NCBI GenBank assembly: GCA_963753185.1
Contig: CAVWBO010000005.1
Coordinates: 1-55,413, forward strand
Source: SZUA-442 sp963753185
GTDB taxonomy: Bacteria > Actinomycetota > Acidimicrobiia > Spongiisociales > UBA5794
Length of the DNA: 55,413 nucleotides
Direction of reading: 5' to 3'
Shown piece after piece: positions 28,200 through 37,517 of this stretch. How positions within the stretch are numbered: position 1 is the stretch's first letter; each line of letters opens with the position of its first letter. The notes beneath the pieces are model-generated. The model was given only the letters and a program-made list of their open reading frames with translations. It was not told the DNA's origin and made no database searches. Made by a program: the position numbers and the translations under genes.

Positions 28200-29366
28200 A
28201 TGCACCGACGCGCTCTGTTCCTCGCTTTTGCCCTCGCCATCCTGGCGTCGGTTGTTGCTGCCCCTGCACTCGGTGCGGTGCGGCCTGCGGTCGAGCAGAT
28301 GCCCGACGGGCTTCGCCGTCCCGTGATCGAGGCCGTGGCGCTCCTCACGCCGGACAGCCACAACGAGCTCCTCGAAGCCGACCTTGTGATTGACGTCGAT
28401 GCCGATCAGGGCATCCGGCACTACGAGTACCGGTGGAATCGGGGAACGGTCGGAACCGTCCAGACCGCGGATGTCGTGACGCCGACCGTGTCGTATGCAA
28501 CGACGCTCCCGAACACCCGATATGCACTCGAAGTGCGTGCCATCGACCGGTACGGGTTTGCCTCGGACTGGTTCCCTGCGTGGTCCGGCACGACACCGTC
28601 GGTGCCCAATCTCATCGTCGCCGGCGACTCGGTGGCGTCGGGATACACGAGGCAGTGGTTCACCCAGGACTCGGTGTGTCGCGACGAGTCGTACTCGTAC
28701 GGAGCGACCGTCCGTGCCGACCTCGCCGCCGCCCTCCCCGCAGCATGGGCACCGACGTACCGCAACATCGCCTACCCCGGAGCCGGTGTCGGTGACGTCC
28801 TCAACGGCGGGTCAGACTCGTGTTCGGCCTCACACCCGAGCCAGATCGACGACATCGACCGACTCGCTGATCCGTCCACGTGGAACATCGTCGTCATGAC
28901 CGCAGGGATCAACTCCACCAACTGGGTCGACGTGATCGCCAACCTCACCAAGGACACCCTGTTCTCGTTGACCGACGCAGGCGACAAGAAGGTGTGCCAG
29001 CGAGCCGTGAGCCAGGACTGGAACCTCGACGCCCGGCGAGGCTTCATCACTGACACCACCGACCGGATCGTCAACGAGATTTCCGATCGCACGAACGCCA
29101 GCGTGTATTGGACGAGCTATTACCAGCTGGCTGGCACCCGCTTCGCCCCGCTGTGGTCACCGGTCGGCGGTGAATGCGAGGACGAGATGAACCTCGCCCT
29201 CGGACAGCTCCATCAAGCCATCACCGCAGGACTGTCCCCTGATGTGACGTGGGTCGATCTCGGGCAGGATGCCGTCACCACGCAGAAGTGGGCAGGGTGG
29301 CCCCATCCGAACCGCGAAGGCCACACGGTCATCGGTGACGAGATCGCCGCTGCGATCACCGGGTAG
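28200..29366 (+). CDS. Secreted SGNH hydrolase with N-terminal Fn3-like domain
   Basis: This exported esterase-type enzyme has 388 residues. A signal peptide (ALFLAFALAILASVVAAPAL) follows the ATG at 28200; an alternative ATG lies at 28176. Residues about 50-130 form a fibronectin-type domain (DQGIRHYEYRWNRGTVGTV, TRYALEVRAIDRYGFAS). The catalytic domain has block I LIVAGDSVASGYT (Ser), block II NIAYPGAGVGDVL (Gly), block III VVMTAGINS (Asn) and block V WPHPNREGH (His). Six or so cysteines suggest disulfides. It may deacetylate surface polysaccharide; substrate not shown. The R1 array lies just upstream. Confidence 0.8.
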   Translation: MHRRALFLAFALAILASVVAAPALGAVRPAVEQMPDGLRRPVIEAVALLTPDSHNELLEADLVIDVDADQGIRHYEYRWNRGTVGTVQTADVVTPTVSYATTLPNTRYALEVRAIDRYGFASDWFPAWSGTTPSVPNLIVAGDSVASGYTRQWFTQDSVCRDESYSYGATVRADLAAALPAAWAPTYRNIAYPGAGVGDVLNGGSDSCSASHPSQIDDIDRLADPSTWNIVVMTAGINSTNWVDVIANLTKDTLFSLTDAGDKKVCQRAVSQDWNLDARRGFITDTTDRIVNEISDRTNASVYWTSYYQLAGTRFAPLWSPVGGECEDEMNLALGQLHQAITAGLSPDVTWVDLGQDAVTTQKWAGWPHPNREGHTVIGDEIAAAITG

Positions 29367-29379
29367 ATCACGGCACGAC

Positions 29380-29658
29380 TCAGTCGAGCCCGTCGTCGGC
29401 GCCTTCCTCACCTTTCAGGACGATCTCGCCCCCTTTGGCGACCTTGCCCATCTGGGACATGCCTTCGGTGATGTGACCCGCCATGTCACCCTTGCGGACA
29501 TAGTCGTAGGTCGTCCATGCCGCCATGGCGAACAGGGCCAGGCCCATCCACCAGATCATCATCGTGAAACCGATGATCAGCGGACCGACCAGCAGCCACA
29601 CCACAGCCGACACGACGATCCGCTGTCCACGGGTGAAGGTGACGTCGCTGCCAGCCAT
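29380..29658 (-). CDS. Small two-helix membrane protein
   Basis: This 92-residue protein has two adjacent membrane helices (VVSAVVWLLVGPLIIGFTMM and WWMGLALFAMAAWTTY) and an acidic, glycine-rich cytoplasmic tail (KGGEIVLKGEEGADDGLD). No family recognised. It converges with the SGNH hydrolase, 13 bp apart. Confidence 0.6.
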   Translation of the reverse strand: MAGSDVTFTRGQRIVVSAVVWLLVGPLIIGFTMMIWWMGLALFAMAAWTTYDYVRKGDMAGHITEGMSQMGKVAKGGEIVLKGEEGADDGLD

Positions 29659-29780
29659 GCAACCACCGTCTCACCGTGCGGGAGCGATGTCCAGGGCAGG
29701 TGATCGGGATCGTGACTAGTCAGTGAATCCATCCGGATCTGTGCCTCGGCGGATGTGCACGTCGTGCCGATGGCATGGGT

Positions 29781-29948
29781 ATGAGCCCGACGATTCCCGT
29801 CTATCGCCAAGCCTGCCAGATCTGCCAGGGACCGGCCCTGACGCTCGACCCGAAGGGCCTGCCCTTCTGTCGACGCCACGCCGAGGTCTTCATCCCCTCC
29901 ACCGTGCCGGACCTCGCCGTCGAGGAGCTCGAACGCCGCCAGGCCTGA
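29781..29948 (+). CDS. 55-residue putative zinc-binding protein
   Basis: A short frame from ATG 29781 encodes MSPTIPVYRQACQICQGPAL, then LTLDPKGLPFCRRHAEVF and VPDLAVEELERRQA. CxxC plus CRRH gives a plausible single zinc site (Cys3His). Composition and codon use look genuine. The role is unknown; this type of treble-clef-like knuckle often binds nucleic acid or protein partners. Confidence 0.55.
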   Translation: MSPTIPVYRQACQICQGPALTLDPKGLPFCRRHAEVFIPSTVPDLAVEELERRQA

Positions 29949-29970
29949 CGCCAGATCGCTGCCAGGGTTC

Positions 29971-30090
29971 ACCCCCTGGCTCACTTCGGTCGCCCGTCCC
30001 GCTGGGGTGGCTGTTCCGTTGGTGGGTAGGTGCTTCAGTCCCCCTTTCAAGGGGGACGGCAGAGGAGCGCAGCGACGATGCAGGGGGATT
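29971..30090 (+). repeat. R1 repeat, right half then left half
   Basis: CCCCCTGGCTCACTTCGGTC (right-half tail, hairpin degraded) is followed by a GTCCCCCTTTCAAGGGGGAC hairpin and the left-half tail ending GATGCAGGGGG. Same orientation as the array at 27575. Confidence 0.75.
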
Positions 30091-30150
30091 GATCCCGTCT
30101 CTGACCTTCGGGCATTTCTCCCAGAGGAGGGAATCGACTGGGAACGAAGC

Positions 30151-30183
30151 GAGGGCACCGGGGGAGACAGATCCGGTGCCCTC
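30151..30183. terminator. Strong stem-loop, 11-bp stem
   Basis: GAGGGCACCGG (30151-30161) pairs with CCGGTGCCCTC (30173-30183) around a short loop. No U-tract follows, so intrinsic termination is uncertain. It sits between repeat clusters, away from any gene end. Confidence 0.45.
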
Positions 30184-30185
30184 TG

Positions 30186-30334
30186 ATGGAGGAGTTGCTT
30201 CGTGGCTGTGAGCCTTGCCCAAACTACGGAGAGACTCGGTTGGCCGGATGTGAGTATTTCGAACTCGTGTCGAGCGAGTGCGCTCGACCAGTCACCGGAA
30301 ACCCCGAACGATGGGTTCCATGTGGCTCGGGGCT
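30186..30334. other. Intergenic sequence between repeats
   Basis: Overlapping frames exist here but run straight into R1 repeat sequence on the 3' side, and none has a convincing ribosome binding site or motif. I see no supported gene. Confidence 0.4.
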
Positions 30335-30672
30335 TGTCGGTTGTTTCCCTCTTCGCCGGAGTGGTGAGGAGCGCAGCGAGGTTGCTGGGGGAAACGCCCC
30401 GCTGGCTCTCGTCGTTCGACCGTCCCCCTGAAGCGGGACCGTGTCGGTGGGTCAGTCCCCCCTTCAACGCGGACGGCAGAGGAGCGCAGCGACGATGCAT
30501 GGGTGTTGATCCCCCTGGTTCACTCTGTTCGCCCGTCCCCCTTGAAAAGGGGACTGTTCTTCAGGTTCTTGGGTCCTCCCTTCAGGGGGGACGGCAGAGG
30601 AGCGCAGCGACGATGCAGGGGGATGAATCTCCGCATCACTGCGCTCCCCTATCCCACTGAAGGGGGGACTGC
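30335..30672 (+). repeat. R1 repeat cluster, about two and a half units
   Basis: A degenerate unit (30335-30455), then a unit with left hairpin near 30455, tail GGCAGAGGAGCGCAGCGACG, and right half CCCCCTGGTTCACTCTGTTC, then another left half at about 30575 and a right hairpin ending 30672. Divergence from the consensus increases toward the edges. Confidence 0.75.
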
Positions 30673-30680
30673 GGTGTTGG

Positions 30681-31061
30681 CTAGCTGGGGAGTTCGCCGA
30701 TGCCGAGAATGTTGCCTTCGGAGTCCTTGAACCATGCCATGCGTTGGCCGTCGGGGAAGGTCATGACGCCGTCGTCCGTGCTCATCTCGCCCATATCGAC
30801 CTCCTCGAGGGCGACTCCGGCGGATCGGAGGTTGGCGAGCGCTGCGTCGAGACTCGATACACCGAGGGCTGCCGCGGTTGCCTGGTTCGTGCCGGCGAAG
30901 GCCGATTCATAGATCATGAACCCGCCACCGTCGCGTGTGTAGATCAAGGCGCCGCCGCCGACATCCGTGATCGTCGGTTCGGCACCGAGCACCCTCGCAT
31001 ACCAATCACGTGCTCGTTCCAGGTCGTGGGCGGGAAGGGACGTCATCATCTGAAAGTCCAT
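30681..31061 (-). CDS. VOC (glyoxalase/bleomycin-resistance) family protein
   Basis: This 126-residue protein has the paired beta-alpha-beta-beta-beta modules of the vicinal oxygen chelate fold. It begins MDFQMMTSLPAHDLERARDW with YARVLGAEP, and has GGGFMIYESAFAGTNQATA and MTFPDGQRMAWFKDSEGNIL near the end, the position of the metal-binding Glu. The ATG at 31061 follows AAGGAGG. Reaction unknown. The R1 hairpin ends 9 bp after its stop and may act as a terminator. Confidence 0.8.
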   Translation of the reverse strand: MDFQMMTSLPAHDLERARDWYARVLGAEPTITDVGGGALIYTRDGGGFMIYESAFAGTNQATAAALGVSSLDAALANLRSAGVALEEVDMGEMSTDDGVMTFPDGQRMAWFKDSEGNILGIGELPS

Positions 31062-31173
31062 GTGCCCTCCTTTCCTTCTCGACAGTACCGCGTCGCCCAC
31101 CTGCACCCGCGTGCCATTGTTTTCGCGAGACGCCCCAGAGTTGACCGTGTGCGGCGAAGGGCACTTGATTCAT

Positions 31174-31315
31174 CTTCTCCCGTCGGAGCGCGGGGAAGTG
31201 GCCGAGCGGAGCGAGGTCGATGGGGGCTGCTTCTGACCGCGGCTGGCGGGTTGTGCCCCCTCTGTCTCGTCGCTGCGCTCCTTGACATCTCCCCCGCCGC
31301 CGGCGAGGGAGAAGG
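31174..31315 (+). repeat. R2 repeat, complete two-half unit
   Basis: The left half has hairpin CTTCTCCCGTCGGAGCGCGG with GGAAG and tail TGGCCGAGCGGAGCGAGGTC plus GATGGGGG. After a spacer of about 28 bp, the right half is CCCCCTCTGTCTCGTCGCTG with CGCTCCTTG and a CATCTCCCCCGCCGCCGGCG hairpin with AGGGAGAAG. Same architecture as R1 with different sequence; solo left halves occur at 33849 and 42843. Confidence 0.7.
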
Positions 31316-31490
31316 GCTAGGTGTTCGCTCCGCTCACTCGATCCTTCCTGCAGCCTGTCGCGATGTAGCGAAGCTGCGACCTGTATCTGGCGCTCCTGGC
31401 GAAGAGAGACTGCCGACCGAGTACTGGGCACCAAGTACCAGCGAGCGGAGCGAGGCCGCGTCTGTCGCACCCGTGTGACACCATGGGGGC

Positions 31491-32799
31491 ATGGACATAC
31501 CGGGGATCCTGCATGCGGATCTCGACGCGTTCTATGCGGCGGTGGCGGTGCTCGAGGACCCGTCACTGGCTGGCAAGCCTGTGGCCGTGGGGTCGGGGGT
31601 GGTGCTGTCGTGCACCTATGAGGCGAGGGCGTTTGGCGTGCGGGTGGGATGCGGATGGTCGACGCCCGGTCGCTGTGCCCGAACCTGATCGAGGTCGACG
31701 GCACGTTCGGGGCCTACACGCAGTATTCGAAGACGGTGTTCGGGATCTTCGAGAGCTACACGCCCTGCCGTCGAGGGCATCTCGATCGATGAAGCGTTCC
31801 TCGACGTCACCGGCTCGGTGCATCTGTTCGGATCACCACGGTCGATCGCCGAGCAGATACGGCAGCGGGTGCACGATCGAAACCGGTCTCGCTGTGTCGG
31901 TCGGGGCGTCGACCCGCAAGTTCCTCTCCAAGATCGCCTCCCAGGTCGCCAAACCCGACGGGTTGATCGTCGTCGAACCCGGCGAGGAGGTTGCCTTCCT
32001 CCACCCGCTCCCCGTGTCCCTGCTGTGGGGGGTCGGGCCGGTGACCGAGCGGAAGCTCAAGGACCTCGGCATCGCCACGATCGGCGACATCGCCGACACG
32101 GCACCCGATTCCCTCACGTCGATGCTCGGGCCCGGCGCTGCCGGCCACCTGTATGCATTGGCGAACAACCAGGACCCTAGTCCGGTGTCGAGGGACCGCA
32201 GGGCCAAGTCGGTCGGTGCCCAGAGTGCCATCCGGGGCAAGATCCGCACCCTCGACGAGCTGATCCCCATCCTCCACCGTCTCACTGACCGCGTCGCCGA
32301 ACGACTCAGGGCGAAGAACCGTACGGCCCGCACCGTGACCGTGCGGGTGCGGTTCGGTGACCTGTCGTCGGTGACCCGTTCGGCGACCATGCAGACACCG
32401 ACGGCCGCCACGGGAGCGATCCTCGACGTGGCCGTGGCGCTGCTCGGGAAGGTGGTCGACGAGTATCCCAGGCATGAGACGACCCTTGTCGGGATCTCGA
32501 CGGCGGGCCTCGGCATCGGCGAACCAATGCAGTTGGCGATGGGTGTCGATGACGCCGTCAGCACCGGCGGAACACCCAAGGAGATCGAATACCGGTCGCT
32601 CGATGCGTCGGTCGATGAGCTCCGCCGCCGATTCGGGAGGGGCGCCGTGACACACGGAAGCGACCTGCTGTCCGAGCGTTCGTCGTTCGGGGATGGGCTG
32701 TCGGACATCATGACACGAGACGAGGACCGGGTCCCTGCCTTCGAAGAGGACGGTCCCGTCTATGAGCCTGACCCTGACGCTGAACCCGACCCGGATTGA
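31491..32799 (+). CDS. dinB: Y-family DNA polymerase IV, three frameshifts
   Basis: This translesion polymerase has about 435 residues. It opens MDIPGILHADLDAFYAAVAV with the first catalytic Asp, then SCTYEARAFGVRVG, SIDEAFLDVTGS with the second Asp/Glu pair, and SVGASTRKFLSKIASQVAKP. The helix-hairpin-helix part is LLWGVGPVTERKLKDLGIAT and the little-finger domain follows. A long acidic tail ends EPDPDAEPDPD in place of an obvious sliding-clamp motif. Indels near 31650, 31765 and 31880 disrupt the palm region only. Confidence 0.85.
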
Positions 32800-32850
32800 G
32801 CCGCTCGCGTCCTTACAGGTGTTCACGGGGTGGGACCTAGCCTCGCGGTC

Positions 32851-33777
32851 ATGAAACCGACGCAGTGGCTCGCCGTCATCGTCGCCTCGATCGGGTGGGC
32901 ATCGGGTGGTATCGCCACGAGGGCTGCCTTCAACGAAGGCGTCGACGCCTGGACGATGATTGCTTTCCGGGTGTTCTTCGCTGCGGTCCTCGTCGGGGCT
33001 GTCCTGGTGATCCGCAGGGTGCCGCTGCCCTCGAAGGTCGTGCTCGGGTATGGGCTGACGCAGGCCGTCTTCAACCTCACCGTCCCGTACGTGTTGTTCA
33101 CCTTCGCCTACGACGAGGCCTCCGCAGGGTTCGTGGGGTTGCTCACTGCCCTCATTCCTCTGTCGACCGCGGTGGCCGCCAACTTCATGCTGCCGGATGA
33201 ACCCCTGTCGAAGGGCAAACTCGCGGGTCTGCTCGTTGCGTTCTCCGGTGTTGCCTTCCTGCTCCTGTCAGGAGACTCAGGGCTCAGCGAGGGCGGGCGC
33301 CCGCTCGTCGCCGTCGGCCTCGGGATCACCGCGGTGACATCTGTCGGGTTCGCTGCAGCGTTCGGCAAGCGCCACGCCGGGTCCTATGACCCCTCGATGA
33401 TGACCGGCCTCCAGTTCGGGTTCTCAGCCATTTGGCTGTTGGTCGCCATGTTCGCCATCGACGGTGTCCCGACGGACGTCAGTGCCCGCGGGTGGCAGCT
33501 CATCGTGCTGATGGCCGTGCTGGCCACATTCGTGCCGTTCATGCTCTACTACTGGCTCCTCGAACGGGTGTCGGCGACGAACGTGTCCCTCACCGGATAC
33601 CTCGTTCCCCTCATCGTCCTCATCGCTGGCCTCGTGCTCCTCGACGAACAGCTCCAACTCGGCATCATCATCGGTGGCCTCCTCGTCTTCGCCGGCCTCA
33701 TCATCTCCGACCGAGCCTCCCGCCGCAGCGGCCGCACCGTCGCCCCCGAAGTCGCCGAAACCTGGCCAACCGGCTAG
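32851..33777 (+). CDS. EamA/DMT-family transporter
   Basis: This ten-helix drug/metabolite exporter has 308 residues, with two EamA repeats. It opens MKPTQWLAVIVASIGWASGG, continues AFRVFFAAVLVGAVLVIRRV and GFVGLLTALIPLSTAVAANF, and in the second repeat MLYYWLLERVSATNVSLTGY and LVPLIVLIAGLVLLDEQL. The ATG at 32851 is preferred over a GTG 21 bp earlier. Substrate unknown. Its stop is followed by hairpins shared with the convergent ABC exporter. Confidence 0.85.
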   Translation: MKPTQWLAVIVASIGWASGGIATRAAFNEGVDAWTMIAFRVFFAAVLVGAVLVIRRVPLPSKVVLGYGLTQAVFNLTVPYVLFTFAYDEASAGFVGLLTALIPLSTAVAANFMLPDEPLSKGKLAGLLVAFSGVAFLLLSGDSGLSEGGRPLVAVGLGITAVTSVGFAAAFGKRHAGSYDPSMMTGLQFGFSAIWLLVAMFAIDGVPTDVSARGWQLIVLMAVLATFVPFMLYYWLLERVSATNVSLTGYLVPLIVLIAGLVLLDEQLQLGIIIGGLLVFAGLIISDRASRRSGRTVAPEVAETWPTG

Positions 33778-33786
33778 AGATGCTCC

Positions 33787-33903
33787 GTCTCCCCAGCCTC
33801 CGGCAGGGGAGAAGAGCAAGGTGTGCGCCTGCGGCGCACTCAACTGTCCTTCTCCTGCGGAGCGGGGGAAGTGGCCGAGCGGAGCGAGGTCGATGGGGGC
33901 TGC
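33787..33903. terminator. Hairpin cluster between convergent genes (GTGCGCC stem and R2 half)
   Basis: TCTCCCC/GGGGAGA (33788-33813), then GTGCGCC-TGC-GGCGCAC (33823-33839), then an R2 left half (hairpin CTTCTCCTGCGGAGCGGGGG with AAG, tail TGGCCGAGCGGAGCGAGGTC, 33849-33903). The location between the 3' ends of the EamA and ABC permease genes suggests bidirectional termination. Confidence 0.55.
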
Positions 33904-33934
33904 TCCTCCAGGTACGGCCGAGAACAGCGAAGTC

Positions 33935-35608
33935 TCAGACCGCCAAGTCGCGGTGGGTGAATCTCGAGGCGGCGAAGGTGGTGCCTGCCAGGGCGACGGC
34001 GGCGAGGGCGAGGTAGCCGAACGTGACGCCCTTGGAGAGGGGCACGACGTCGCCGAGGTACCAGTAGAACGGGGACAGGTAGCGGAAGGGGGACAGGACA
34101 TCGACGATCGCACCGAGGCCGTTGAGGAAGTACATGCCAACGGCGATGGCAGCGGTCACCCCAACCGCAGCGCCTGAGCCTCCCCTGACCGCCCACACTG
34201 CAACGGCGATGCCCCAGAAGCACAACCCGAGCAGGGCCAGGCCGAGGTTGGCGCCGACCATGTGATAGAGCGAGAAGCCGGTGTTCCAGACCTCGTTCCC
34301 GATGGCGGCGACGGCGAACAGGAAGAGGCCGATCAGGCCCATGAGCGTCCACGCCGCTGTCGACTTCGATTGGAACACCGCCCGACGCCGCTTCGGGTTC
34401 GACAACACCAGATCCATGATCCCCGTCGACTCCTCCTTGGCGATCAGCGACGCCATGGCCGTGATCGCAAAGACGATCATCACGATGGGGCCGACCGAGC
34501 CATACGTTCGGGACGAGACGAACCCTTCCGGTGTTGCCAGTGCGGTCGGGTCGGTGAGGCCGAACATCGCGAGGATCTCCTTCGGGAAGGCGTCGACGAG
34601 GCCCTGGAGCGCCTGCGAGTCCCTCGCAAGGGACGGCCACGCCGCGAATGTCAGGAGCGACATCGTCGAGACACCGGCGGCCCACAGCCACACGGTCACC
34701 CTGCGATCCCACAGCGACTTCCCGTACACGGAACCGAGGAGAGCCGTTGCCCTTGGCCTGGTTCGCTTCACCGTCTCGGTGCGCTTCCGGAACGACGGCA
34801 GGAAGCTGCGCTCGAACCCGATGTTGCGCCGCTTGAAGAGGATCACCGTGCCGGCCAGTGCACCGAGGGCCGCACCAATCAGCCACAGATGGCCCGAGCT
34901 GAATCCGTTGATCAGGGGAAGGCCGTGCAGGTACCAGGTGAACGGGCTCACCTTCGCCGGAATCTCGAGCCACGTGAAGATCGATGCGAACGCGTTCACG
35001 AACCACGCCACGATCGCCAACGTGGCTGCAATGCCTCCAGCGATGGTCGGTGACCCGGTGAAGGCACCGATGACCATCGCTACCCCCGCAAACACGAGAC
35101 CGAGCAGCCACAGACCAGACGTGACCGCGATCACGCCCTCGATGGGCAGGCCGAGACCTACGACGGGGTTTGCGACAACGAGGCAGACCGCCATCGTGGC
35201 AACGATCACGAGAGCGAGCACGGCGAGCGACGCCGCCTTCTGAAGCACGATGGACGAGCGTGACACAGGGACCGACAGGAGCAGGTCCATGGTCTTGGCT
35301 CGCTCCTCGCGCGCTGTGACCGCCACACCGGCGGACACGGCGAAGCCGACGATCACGATCGGGCCGATGAACGAGAACAGCTGCGCCTGGAAGAACCCCG
35401 CTGCGGTGAGGAACGTGTCAGGGTCCATGCCGAACAGCGCAAGCAGCTCGGGTGGGAAATCGGTGAGGAACTGGCTCATCGCATCCGAGTCCCTGATGAT
35501 GGGATACACAGCGATGATCCACGTCATCATCGCGACGATGCCGATCACCCACCACATGGTGGCCCTGCGGCGGTCCCACAGGTCCTTCGTGAAGATGTTA
35601 CGAAGCAT
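33935..35608 (-). CDS. ABC-2 type permease with two tandem transmembrane modules
   Basis: This membrane subunit of an ABC exporter has 557 residues. It has two similar six-helix halves, each opening KDLWDRRRATMWWVIGI / GKSLWDRRVTVWLWAAGVST and each with FPPELLALFGMDPDTFLTAA / FPKEILAMFGLTDPTALATP; the second repeats AKEESTGIMDLVLSNPKRRR against AREERAKTMDLLLSVPVSRS. The ATG at 35608 overlaps the ATPase 3' end by 11 bp. Such fused EcfA-like permeases export antibiotics or lipids; substrate not shown. Confidence 0.85.
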   Translation of the reverse strand: MLRNIFTKDLWDRRRATMWWVIGIVAMMTWIIAVYPIIRDSDAMSQFLTDFPPELLALFGMDPDTFLTAAGFFQAQLFSFIGPIVIVGFAVSAGVAVTAREERAKTMDLLLSVPVSRSSIVLQKAASLAVLALVIVATMAVCLVVANPVVGLGLPIEGVIAVTSGLWLLGLVFAGVAMVIGAFTGSPTIAGGIAATLAIVAWFVNAFASIFTWLEIPAKVSPFTWYLHGLPLINGFSSGHLWLIGAALGALAGTVILFKRRNIGFERSFLPSFRKRTETVKRTRPRATALLGSVYGKSLWDRRVTVWLWAAGVSTMSLLTFAAWPSLARDSQALQGLVDAFPKEILAMFGLTDPTALATPEGFVSSRTYGSVGPIVMIVFAITAMASLIAKEESTGIMDLVLSNPKRRRAVFQSKSTAAWTLMGLIGLFLFAVAAIGNEVWNTGFSLYHMVGANLGLALLGLCFWGIAVAVWAVRGGSGAAVGVTAAIAVGMYFLNGLGAIVDVLSPFRYLSPFYWYLGDVVPLSKGVTFGYLALAAVALAGTTFAASRFTHRDLAV

Positions 35609-36513
35609 TGTCGTTTGCACCCGCACCCGCGTAGTACGACAGGAAGACCTCTTCGAGCTCGCCTGCCCTCGTCGACACCGTGATCACATCGTGGCGAGCG
35701 GCCTCCTTGACGACCTCGTCCATCGATCCCTGCACGGTCAGCACCACGACCGAACCCTCGTTGCGGGACTCCGCCGTCACGACGTTGCCGAGGCGTGAGA
35801 ACGGTTCGAGGTCGACAGGAGCGGTGAACTGGAGGGTGACGGATCGGTGCGCCTTCGCCTTGAACGACTCGAGGGTGTCAACCTCGACGAGCCTCGAGGA
35901 CCGCACGATGCCGACTCTGTCTGCAACGCGGTCCACCTCCGAGAGGATGTGCGACGACAGGAACACGGTGCGCCCCTCGCGGCGAACCTCGGCGATCAGG
36001 GTCTGGAACTCCTGTTGGAGGAGCGGGTCGAGGCCTGCCGTGGGTTCGTCGAGGATCAACAGCTCCGGTTCGTGCATGAAGGCATTCACGAGCCCGACCT
36101 TCTGTCGGTTGCCCGTCGAGTACTCCTTGATCCTGCGATCGAGGTCGAGGTCGAACCGATCGGCAAGCTTCGGTCATCTGCGCCGCCGCATCGACCTTGC
36201 GGAGGTTGGCGAAGTAGATCAGGAGTTCCCGAGCGGTCATCGCGTCATACATGGCAAGGTCGCCGGGCAGGTAACCGGTGCGGCGTCGGATCTCGAGGCT
36301 GTCCTTGATGATGTCCAGACCGAGCACCGTGCCAGAACCGCTCGTCGGGAACAGGAAGTTGAGCAGGGTCCGGATCGTCGTCGACTTCCCGGCCCCGTTC
36401 GGCCCCAGGAACCCGAAGACCTCGCCCTCACGAACCTCGAGGTCGAGGTCGGTGATCCCAGGGTTCGACCCGTAGTACTTGGTCAACGCGGTCGTCTCGA
36501 TCACCGTTGTCAT
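35598..36513 (-). CDS. ABC transporter ATP-binding subunit, one frameshift
   Basis: This ATPase powers the downstream permease. Walker A is GPNGAGKSTT, the signature is degenerate (YSTGNRQKVGL in place of LSGGQ, as is common in ABC-2 exporters), Walker B is LLILDEPTAGLD, and the switch is FLSSHILSEVDR. The C-terminal 90 residues form the small domain of this class. A base inserted or lost near 36172 breaks the frame between LRKVDAAAQMTEA and KLADRFDLDLDRRIKEY. The ATG at 36513 is the first in frame. Confidence 0.9.
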
Positions 36514-36617
36514 GATGCTCCCCTCGTCCCTCGGGGTCAGTGTACGAGGGACCCAAGCGCCCGACGGTTTGTGGCGTGGACATCGCTGGACCTGCTCGAA
36601 CCCATAGAATCGCCGCC

Positions 36618-37517
36618 GTGGCCACTGAATCGAAACGCCTGATCATCCTCGCCCTGCTCGCGAACATGGGCATCGCGGTCACCAAGTTCGTGGCCGCCTT
36701 CATCTCCGGCAGTGCAGCGATGCTCGCCGAGGCGTTCCACTCGGTCGCCGACACGGGGAACCAGTTGTTCCTGCTTCGTGGCCATGCGGTGTCCCGCTAC
36801 GCCGCCAACGTCACCCACCCGTTCGGGCGTGGGAAGGCGATGTACTTCTGGTCGTTCATGGTCGCCGTCGTGTTGTTCGTCGGTGGCGCCGTGCTGTCGA
36901 TCTTCAACGGCTGGCAGCGGATCACGCACCCCGTCCACGAGAGTGATGGCCTCATCTTCTCCCTCGTCGTGCTTGCCATCTCAGCGGCGTTCGAGATCGG
37001 TGTCGCCCTGGTGCCCGCACTCAAGCAATTCAACGACATGCGGGGATCCCGCGGTGCGTGGCGGATGATCCGAGAGACCAAGGACTCCGCCCTGATCATC
37101 GTGATCTTCGAGGACAGTGCGGCAGCCGTCGGCCTTGCGATCGCCGCAGCCGGTCTTCTCATGTCCCACTTCACACAGGACACGTTCTGGGACGGCTTCG
37201 CATCGATCCTCATTGGCCTCCTCCTCGGTGTCGTCGCCTTCGTCATTGCTCGCGAGATGCATTCGCTCCTCGTCGGGGAGTCGGCGTCCCGCAGGGATCG
37301 CACCTCGATTCGGGTCGCCATCCTCAGCGTCGACGCTGTACACCACGTCGAGCGGCTCCTCACGATGCAGATGTCCCCCAATGAGATCCTCGTCACCGCG
37401 GACGTCGCCTTCGACCCAGGCGTCGATGAGGTGGTGGCGATCGAAGAGGTCGAGCGAAACATCGTCAAGGTCTGCCCCGAGGCGACCCGCATCTTCATCG
37501 AGCCGGTGCGCCGATGA
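36618..37517 (+). CDS. Cation diffusion facilitator (CDF) family transporter
   Basis: This metal exporter (Zn2+, Co2+, Fe2+ or Mn2+ type) has 299 residues. It starts at GTG 36618 (VATESKRLIILALLANMGIA). Metal-site residues appear in HSVADTGNQ (helix II) and HPFGRGKAMYFWS; the second site is EDSAAAVGLAIAAAG. The cytoplasmic ferredoxin-like domain ends RIFIEPVRR. The helix II motif is HSxxD, complete. Its stop overlaps the thrB start by four bases (ATGA). The metal is not determined. Confidence 0.85.
   Translation: MATESKRLIILALLANMGIAVTKFVAAFISGSAAMLAEAFHSVADTGNQLFLLRGHAVSRYAANVTHPFGRGKAMYFWSFMVAVVLFVGGAVLSIFNGWQRITHPVHESDGLIFSLVVLAISAAFEIGVALVPALKQFNDMRGSRGAWRMIRETKDSALIIVIFEDSAAAVGLAIAAAGLLMSHFTQDTFWDGFASILIGLLLGVVAFVIAREMHSLLVGESASRRDRTSIRVAILSVDAVHHVERLLTMQMSPNEILVTADVAFDPGVDEVVAIEEVERNIVKVCPEATRIFIEPVRR

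Noticed and set aside
30186..30431. 81-codon plus-strand frame with several cysteines
   Set aside because: It runs into R1 repeat sequence and has no ribosome binding site or conserved motif.
33840..35111. 423-codon minus-strand frame over the ABC permease
   Set aside because: Different frame of the same strand with low-complexity Arg/Gly content; the permease frame shows paired hydrophobic modules.
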